A stretch of DNA of 45,507 nt from Clostridiales bacterium (GTDB taxonomy: Bacteria; Bacillota; Clostridia; Christensenellales; Aristaeellaceae): contig SFJH01000014.1 of NCBI GenBank assembly GCA_004555155.1, positions 1-45,507 on the forward strand. The letters run 5' to 3'. Positions 41,027-45,507 of this stretch are shown here, one piece after another; position 1 is the first letter of the stretch, and every line of letters starts with the position of its first letter. The position numbers were made by a program, and so were the translations under genes. The notes under the pieces were generated by a model that worked only from the letters and a program-made list of their open reading frames with translations, was not told where the DNA came from and did not search any database.

Positions 41027-41986
41027 CTACAGCAGATCGAACATATTCAGCTGTTCCGAGCTGGAGCCCTGCCAATGGCGGCTCAGCTCCGCAACATCGA
41101 ACTTGCGCAGATCAGCCACCGGCGTCGCGCCCCGCGAAATCAGCGGGCGGTTTGCGGGATAGCCGCTCCAAACATAGATCCAGTCGCAATACCGGTTGTG
41201 CAGCGCATCGGTCTCTCCGCGCTTGTTGTCCGTATTGCAGATCAGCGCCGCATCCGCCAGCGCAAAGATCACCTTGTTGCGTGCAATGGCATGGCTGACC
41301 GTGAACATTGCCTCGGGGTGCTCCATGGACAGCACCGCCATGCGCTCTTCCTTCAGCAATGCGTCAATCGGCTCATAGGTCATGTGGTCGAACAGATTGC
41401 CGCCCAGCACGTCGATCATCGTTCCCCCATGCTCCAGCACAGCGCCTGCCGCGACGCGGGACACGCCCAGTTCACCGCCGGTGATGATCGTATAGCCCTG
41501 TTTTACCGCGCTCTTGACAATCGACACCACGCCGTCGCGCACCTCCGGCGTGGTCTTCACGCCGCTGATGCCCAGAATGGCGATCGCCGGCTTCCCGATC
41601 AGCGAGACATTTCCGCACCGGTACAGAAAGGGCGGCGCAGCATCCCGCATCTTTTTCCGAAGGCGAACCGGATAATCCTCATTGTAGATCGTCACAACCT
41701 CAACGCCGCGCAGCAGAAAGTTTTCGATGCTGTATCCCAGTTGCACACCGCGGTTGAGCAGCGTGAAGATGCGATAGCCTTCCTCCTCGGAAATGTCCAG
41801 ATACATCATCAGCCCGCTGATGTCCACGCCCATCAGATCGCCAATGCTCCGATAGCAGGATTGACGCACGCGCTGTTCCAAACGGTAATACTCCTGCGTG
41901 CTGTACGGCCGGGCATACTCCTCGCGATTGGGTGAAAGCGCCATTGTCAGCAGCATCGTCGCAAATCCGTCGCCCGTATAGCCCAT
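41027..41986 (-). CDS. Diverged DprA/Smf-like protein
   Basis: This 319-residue protein has a helical N-terminal part (about 1-115) and a Rossmann-like DprA/LOG domain. Motifs follow DprA order but are altered: IAILGISGVKTT for the GSR loop, GYTIITGGELGVSRVAAGAVLEHGG for the SGxAxGID region, and SHAIARNKVIFALADAALI for FxxRNRIIxGLS. Classical DprA loads RecA on incoming single-stranded DNA; whether this version does so is uncertain. The start has GGAG upstream. Upstream lie three tandem 67-bp repeats that separate it from sigK. Confidence 0.75.
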   Translation of the reverse strand: MGYTGDGFATMLLTMALSPNREEYARPYSTQEYYRLEQRVRQSCYRSIGDLMGVDISGLMMYLDISEEEGYRIFTLLNRGVQLGYSIENFLLRGVEVVTIYNEDYPVRLRKKMRDAAPPFLYRCGNVSLIGKPAIAILGISGVKTTPEVRDGVVSIVKSAVKQGYTIITGGELGVSRVAAGAVLEHGGTMIDVLGGNLFDHMTYEPIDALLKEERMAVLSMEHPEAMFTVSHAIARNKVIFALADAALICNTDNKRGETDALHNRYCDWIYVWSGYPANRPLISRGATPVADLRKFDVAELSRHWQGSSSEQLNMFDLL

Positions 41987-42023
41987 GCAGATCTCCTCCG
42001 ATCGGATTGTTTTCCACTCTTCA

Positions 42024-42225
42024 TGATGGTCGCTCCCGCCAGGGCGTGAGCGACCCGGCCAAGCCTTCGACTTGCCGAATCATCATGCCATGATTGTCGC
42101 TCCCGCTAAGGCGTGAGCGACCCGGCCAAGCCTTTGGCTTGCCTAATCATTATGCCATGATTGTCGCTCCCGCTAAGGCGTGAGCGACCCGGTCAAGCCT
42201 TTGGGCTTGCCTAATCATTATACCA
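42024..42225. repeat. Three tandem copies of a 67-bp hairpin-rich unit
   Basis: Units run 42024-42090, 42091-42157 and 42158-42225 (68 bp); the last two are nearly identical and the first more diverged. Each contains GTCGCTC...GAGCGAC arms, then AAGCC...GGCTT arms, and the unit junctions form AATCAT / ATGATT pairs. All lie between sigK and the DprA-like gene, both on the minus strand. Confidence 0.9.
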
Positions 42226-42241
42226 TAGGCCGCGCCTTTTG

Positions 42242-42943
42242 TCACGTCCTTTCGCGCCGCTCCATGGCGCGCCGGAGCTTCTCCAGCGCTCTCTTCTCGA
42301 TGCGCGAAACATAGCTTCTGGAGATTCCCAGCGCCTTTGCCACCGCGTGCTGAGGCTGGGGATCGCCATCCAGCAGGCCGTAGCGCTGCTGCAGCACAGA
42401 GATCTCCCGATCGTCGAGCACATGCTCCATCAATGCCAGCGCCCGCCGGGATTCGATGGCTGTCTCCGCCTCTTCCGGAACGACGTCAGGATCCGTGCCC
42501 ATCAGCTCAGACAGCGTCAGCTCGTTGCCGTCCTTATCGGTGCCAATGCAATCGCCCATCATCACCACGCACCGATTCTTCCGGTTGGCGCGCAGATACA
42601 TCAGGATTTCGTTCTCAATGCACCGGGAGGCATAGGTCGTCAGCTTGCCCGCCTCGGGGCGAAAGGTATGCACCGCCTTGATCAGGCCAATGGAGCCGAT
42701 GGAAATCATGTCGTCGGCATCGACGCCTGTACGGGCGTACTTCTTGACGATATGCACCACCAGCCTCAGGTTGTGCTCGATCAGCTTCTGTTCGGCCTCC
42801 CGGCTGCCCGCCGCCAACGCGTCGATCAACCGCTGCTCCTCCTCGGGCGAAAGGGGCTTGGGAAAGGACGAGCGTGCCGACAGATGCAGCAGCATCAGCC
42901 AGCCGTGTTCAATCAGCCAGACCAGCATTCCGGAAAAAAACAT
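42242..42943 (-). CDS. sigK: RNA polymerase sporulation sigma factor SigK
   Basis: This 233-residue sigma-70 protein matches pro-SigK. A hydrophobic pro-sequence of about 20-25 residues precedes the FPKPLSPEEEQRLI motif. Region 2 is strongly conserved (IEHNLRLVVHIVKKYARTG, DDMISIGSIGLIKAVHTF, TYASRCIENEILMYLRA), followed by IGTDKDGNELTLSELM and a region 4 helix-turn-helix (AVAKALGISRSYVSRIEKRA). SigK acts in the mother cell late in sporulation, after membrane protease cleavage. The gene is intact, with no skin-type element. AGGAGG precedes the ATG. It follows mltG by 69 bases. Confidence 0.93.
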   Translation of the reverse strand: MFFSGMLVWLIEHGWLMLLHLSARSSFPKPLSPEEEQRLIDALAAGSREAEQKLIEHNLRLVVHIVKKYARTGVDADDMISIGSIGLIKAVHTFRPEAGKLTTYASRCIENEILMYLRANRKNRCVVMMGDCIGTDKDGNELTLSELMGTDPDVVPEEAETAIESRRALALMEHVLDDREISVLQQRYGLLDGDPQPQHAVAKALGISRSYVSRIEKRALEKLRRAMERRERT

Positions 42944-43012
42944 AGGGCTTTCCTCCTTCGCGGAAGACCGCCCTATATCTTATTCTGTTTGAACCGCCGC
43001 CGTGCCTGTCCG

Positions 43013-44293
43013 TCAGTTCGCGGCGTTCTGACGGTCGTATTCCTCCCAGAGCGGGCGATACTTCGCGACATTCGCCTGATGCTCTTCCGCAGTCCTGGCA
43101 AACGCCAGCACGCCGGAACCCGGTTCCGTGGCGCAGAAGTACAGATAGCCCTCCTGGATGTACGACTGATCGGGATTGACCGCCGCCTTCAGCGCCGCCT
43201 TGGACGGATTGCAGATCGGTCCGGCAGGCAGCCCGGTGATCGTGTAGGTATTGTAGGCATTGACCTCGGAGATCTCTGCATCCGAGAGCGCCAGCTTGTT
43301 CACGCCGGAAAGATAGGTAGCGGTCGGATCGCTCTCCAGCTTCCAGCCCATCTTCAGTCGATTGTGGAATACCGCGGAGACGCGGGCGTAATCCGCCTCG
43401 TTCGCGCCCTCCTTTTCGATCATCGAAGCCAGAATGAACATCTCGTCCATCGTGAGGCCGGAATCGTAGCTCTCGACCTCCTGATAGGCGCCTTCCTCGT
43501 CCTTGTAGAACTCAGTGTCGCCATAGAACACCTCGTCTACCACGTTGTTTTCCTGAATCAGCAACGTATTGATGATGCTCTCCGGCGTCGCCGAGAGGAA
43601 AATCCGATAGGTATCCGGCGCGAGATAGCCCTCCAGCGCATACTTGCGCTGCGCCAGACGATCCTGATGCTCGGCGTCCTCGCGCGCCGCGCTCATCGCA
43701 TAGGACGCGCCCGCAAACCGGTCGCCGTCCTTGCACAGCTGCAGGAATTCCGTCGAATCCTCCAGCGCGCCGATTCCAACCAGATATTCGGCGATGTCTT
43801 CGCAGGTCCAGCCCGGAATGATCGTAATCACGCGCTCGTTGGTCTGATTGCCCGACGTCAGCTCGTCGATGATCTCATTGACATTCATGCTCGGCGAGAG
43901 CTTGTAGGTTCCATAGCTCAGGGAGTTGGTCAGGCCCCTGAACTGCACGAGATACTTGAAGATATCCTCGCTGCGCAGCAGATTTTCCGTCTTCAGCTTT
44001 TTGGCGATCATGGATACGGACGAGCCGTTCTCCACCTCGAAGCTGACCACCTCGGCGCTCTTGGTGTTCACGGGGGCGAGAAACGTATCGTAGATCTTGC
44101 TGCAGCCCACCGTCACCATGCCGACGACCACCAGCGCCGCGCACATAAAGATCAGCACCGGACGCAGCAGCTGCCACAGCCACGCGTACCAGAACAGCCC
44201 GTATTCGCGCTCCTCATGCAGCGACTGAATGCTGTATTGTTCTGTGGTAAATGCTTCCTTGCGCTTGGGCGCGCGTCTCTTTCTGCGAGCCAT
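43013..44293 (-). CDS. mltG: Endolytic transglycosylase MltG
   Basis: This 426-residue protein has a basic cytosolic N-terminus, one membrane segment (about 45-65) and a YceG domain. A LysM-like part contains VENGSSVSMIAKKL. The catalytic region reads EGYLAPDTYRI, ILASMIEKEGANEADYARVSAVFHNRL (with the conserved Glu) and SDPTATYLSG, and the end has GLPAGPICNPSKAALKAAVNP. MltG cleaves nascent peptidoglycan strands and sets their length. ATG 44293 follows GGAGG. It lies 23 bases after ylbF. Confidence 0.95.
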   Translation of the reverse strand: MARRKRRAPKRKEAFTTEQYSIQSLHEEREYGLFWYAWLWQLLRPVLIFMCAALVVVGMVTVGCSKIYDTFLAPVNTKSAEVVSFEVENGSSVSMIAKKLKTENLLRSEDIFKYLVQFRGLTNSLSYGTYKLSPSMNVNEIIDELTSGNQTNERVITIIPGWTCEDIAEYLVGIGALEDSTEFLQLCKDGDRFAGASYAMSAAREDAEHQDRLAQRKYALEGYLAPDTYRIFLSATPESIINTLLIQENNVVDEVFYGDTEFYKDEEGAYQEVESYDSGLTMDEMFILASMIEKEGANEADYARVSAVFHNRLKMGWKLESDPTATYLSGVNKLALSDAEISEVNAYNTYTITGLPAGPICNPSKAALKAAVNPDQSYIQEGYLYFCATEPGSGVLAFARTAEEHQANVAKYRPLWEEYDRQNAAN

Positions 44294-44316
44294 TGAAACC
44301 TCCAAAGTACCTAAGT

Positions 44317-44667
44317 TCAGCCCTGAACGAGCATGTCCAGATCCACGTTGGCCACGTCCGCCAGAATCTTAAAGATATCGGACAGCATCCGCTGAAAGCG
44401 GAATTCCGCCAGCAGATACGCGCTGACGTCCTGATTGAACTGGAGCAGCGTTCCGATTTGCTGAAGGCGCTGATAGTCCTCCTCCGGCATGGTTTCGCCC
44501 GCTGCAAGCTTCGCCTGCATGCGGAACTGAAGCCGCTTGTACTCATCCAGCAGCGCGCGATTGGTATCGCTCTCATAGGCAGCTTCCCGAAGCCGCGTCA
44601 TCTCGCGATACTCCTCGCTCTCCTTCAGCGATTTGGCAAGCGCATGCGCCTGATCATAGGGATTCAT
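44317..44667 (-). CDS. YlbF/YmcA-family protein
   Basis: This 116-residue helical protein begins MNPYDQAHALAKSLKESEEYREM and contains EYKRLQFRMQAKL and LLAEFRFQRMLSDIFKILAD, typical of the YlbF/YmcA family. In Bacillus, YlbF and YmcA form a complex with YaaT that affects RNase Y and mRNA processing. Its position between RNase J and mltG fits an RNA-processing link. The start at ATG 44667 follows GGAGG; the frame extends 20 codons further. Confidence 0.88.
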   Translation of the reverse strand: MNPYDQAHALAKSLKESEEYREMTRLREAAYESDTNRALLDEYKRLQFRMQAKLAAGETMPEEDYQRLQQIGTLLQFNQDVSAYLLAEFRFQRMLSDIFKILADVANVDLDMLVQG

Positions 44668-44713
44668 ATAGACCTCCGCTTTTTGGACGTAATGACCGGC
44701 AGGTTTGTTCCGG

Positions 44714-45507
44714 TCAGATTTCAACAATGATGGGCAGAATCATCGGATTGCGCTTGATCGTATCGTAGATGTAACGCTGTACCGATTCGCGCACGTCGTT
44801 CTTTACATGATTCCAGTCCGAGGAATCGATCGGGCCAAAGGCGTCGATTGCGCGGCGGGCAGCCTCCCGGGCGCCCTCCACCAGCTCGTCCGCCTCGCGC
44901 ATGTACACAAAGCCGCGGCTGATGATGTCCGGGCCGGACACCACGCTGCCCAGGTCGTGGTCCACGCCCATGACGACGATCAGCAGGCCGTCCTCGGCCA
45001 GATGCTTGCGGTCGCGCAGCACCACTGCGCCGACGTCGCCGATGCCTAGACCGTCGATCAGCACCGAGCCGTTCGGCACCACGCCGGTGACGTCGATGGT
45101 ATTGCTGTCCAGCTCAATCACATCGCCGATCTCGGGAATCAGCACATTGTCCTCAGACATGCCCAGCGCTCTGGCGAGATTGGCATGATGATGCAGATGG
45201 CGGTATTCGCCGTGCACCGGAATGAAGAATTTCGGCTTCACCAGCGAATGGATGAGCTTCAGCTCCTCCTGACAGGCGTGGCCGGAGACGTGCACCTCGG
45301 CCAGCGACTCATAGATCACGTTCGCGCCAATGCGGAACAGCTGGTTGATGACGCGCGAAACCGACTTCTCATTGCCGGGAATCGGCGTGGCCGAGATGAT
45401 AACCATATCGCTCTCGCGGATCTCCAGCTTGCGGTGCTCCGCGAACGCCATGCGGGACAGGCCCGACATGGGTTCACCCTGACTGCCGGTGGTCACCACG
45501 GTGATCT
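44714..45507 (-). CDS. rnj: Ribonuclease J, C-terminal part (N-terminus outside window)
   Basis: The frame is open to the window edge, so the first part of the gene is missing. The fragment has ITVVTTGSQGEPMSGLSRMA, VIISATPIPGNEKSVSRVINQL and FFIPVHGEYRHLHHHANLA, the beta-CASP and metallo-beta-lactamase motifs of RNase J. The C-terminal domain follows with GPDIISRGFVYMREADELVE. RNase J is a 5'-3' exo- and endoribonuclease in Firmicutes mRNA decay and rRNA processing. ylbF follows at 46 bases. Confidence 0.95.
   Translation of the reverse strand, partial: ITVVTTGSQGEPMSGLSRMAFAEHRKLEIRESDMVIISATPIPGNEKSVSRVINQLFRIGANVIYESLAEVHVSGHACQEELKLIHSLVKPKFFIPVHGEYRHLHHHANLARALGMSEDNVLIPEIGDVIELDSNTIDVTGVVPNGSVLIDGLGIGDVGAVVLRDRKHLAEDGLLIVVMGVDHDLGSVVSGPDIISRGFVYMREADELVEGAREAARRAIDAFGPIDSSDWNHVKNDVRESVQRYIYDTIKRNPMILPIIVEI

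Noticed and set aside
42024..42225. Possible CRISPR array
   Set aside because: The 67-bp units are directly adjacent with no unique spacers, only three copies exist, and no cas gene is present.
42239..44296. 685-codon plus-strand ORF opposite sigK and mltG
   Set aside because: It spans two conserved minus-strand genes and their spacer, with no recognisable domain.

Overview
The window is GC-rich, densely packed bacterial chromosome with about 40 protein genes and one tRNA. It looks like a spore-forming Firmicute of the Clostridia, probably a gut resident. The support is a SigK-type sporulation sigma factor with its pro-sequence, RNase J, YlbF, a CIRCE operator, a Firmicute-type (class II) GalT, Firmicute-style promoters (TTGACA-17-TATAAT variants) with strong GGAGG ribosome sites, and a bile salt hydrolase. 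The genus cannot be read from the sequence. No IS element, prophage or CRISPR array is visible. Because of the high GC, many long antisense ORFs exist; they are shadows.

Layout. 1-4.2 kb: end of an MMPL (RND-type) membrane protein, translationally coupled to a very long secreted helical-repeat protein. 4.4-8.1 kb, minus strand: YfcE-type phosphoesterase, rpsI and rplM with promoter and structured leader, a YkvI-like membrane protein, a small anchored protein and a P-loop protein. 8.3-9.4 kb: NUDIX hydrolase and GNAT. 9.6-14.2 kb, minus: galK, tsaE, tsaB, rimI and a membrane-tethered Mur ligase, closely spaced. galT is divergent from galK. 16.1-19.4 kb, minus: a 1,093-residue membrane protein with an acidic N-terminal arm and 13 Cys/His zinc-knuckle-like modules. 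19.8-25.8 kb: a CapA-like protein with altered metal-site motifs, mutY, pepF, a small helical protein (minus), a small membrane protein and trmB.

25.9-29.6 kb: three consecutive exported proteins (Ig-like/glycan-binding, SH3/M15 carboxypeptidase, triple-repeat protein). 29.8-32.6 kb: bile salt hydrolase, then an ECF S component divergent from a truncated MocR-type regulator. 32.7 kb: tRNA-Lys(CTT). 32.9-37.0 kb: an XRE-type regulator with a helical-repeat C-terminus coupled to a small membrane protein, divergent from htpG, with CIRCE and a palindromic operator-like array between them. 37.1-39.8 kb: MazG-like protein, a GMP synthase whose glutaminase domain has lost its catalytic residues, and a GNAT. 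39.9-40.8 kb: dapA. 41.0-45.5 kb, minus: RNase J (cut by the window edge), ylbF, mltG, sigK, three tandem 67-bp repeats and a diverged DprA-like gene.

The best candidates for something undescribed are the 13-module zinc-knuckle-like protein, the glutaminase-dead GMP synthase, the hairpin-rich tandem repeat beside sigK, and the XRE/helical-repeat plus membrane-protein pair. All functional statements rest on recognised motifs and gene context; no database search was run.
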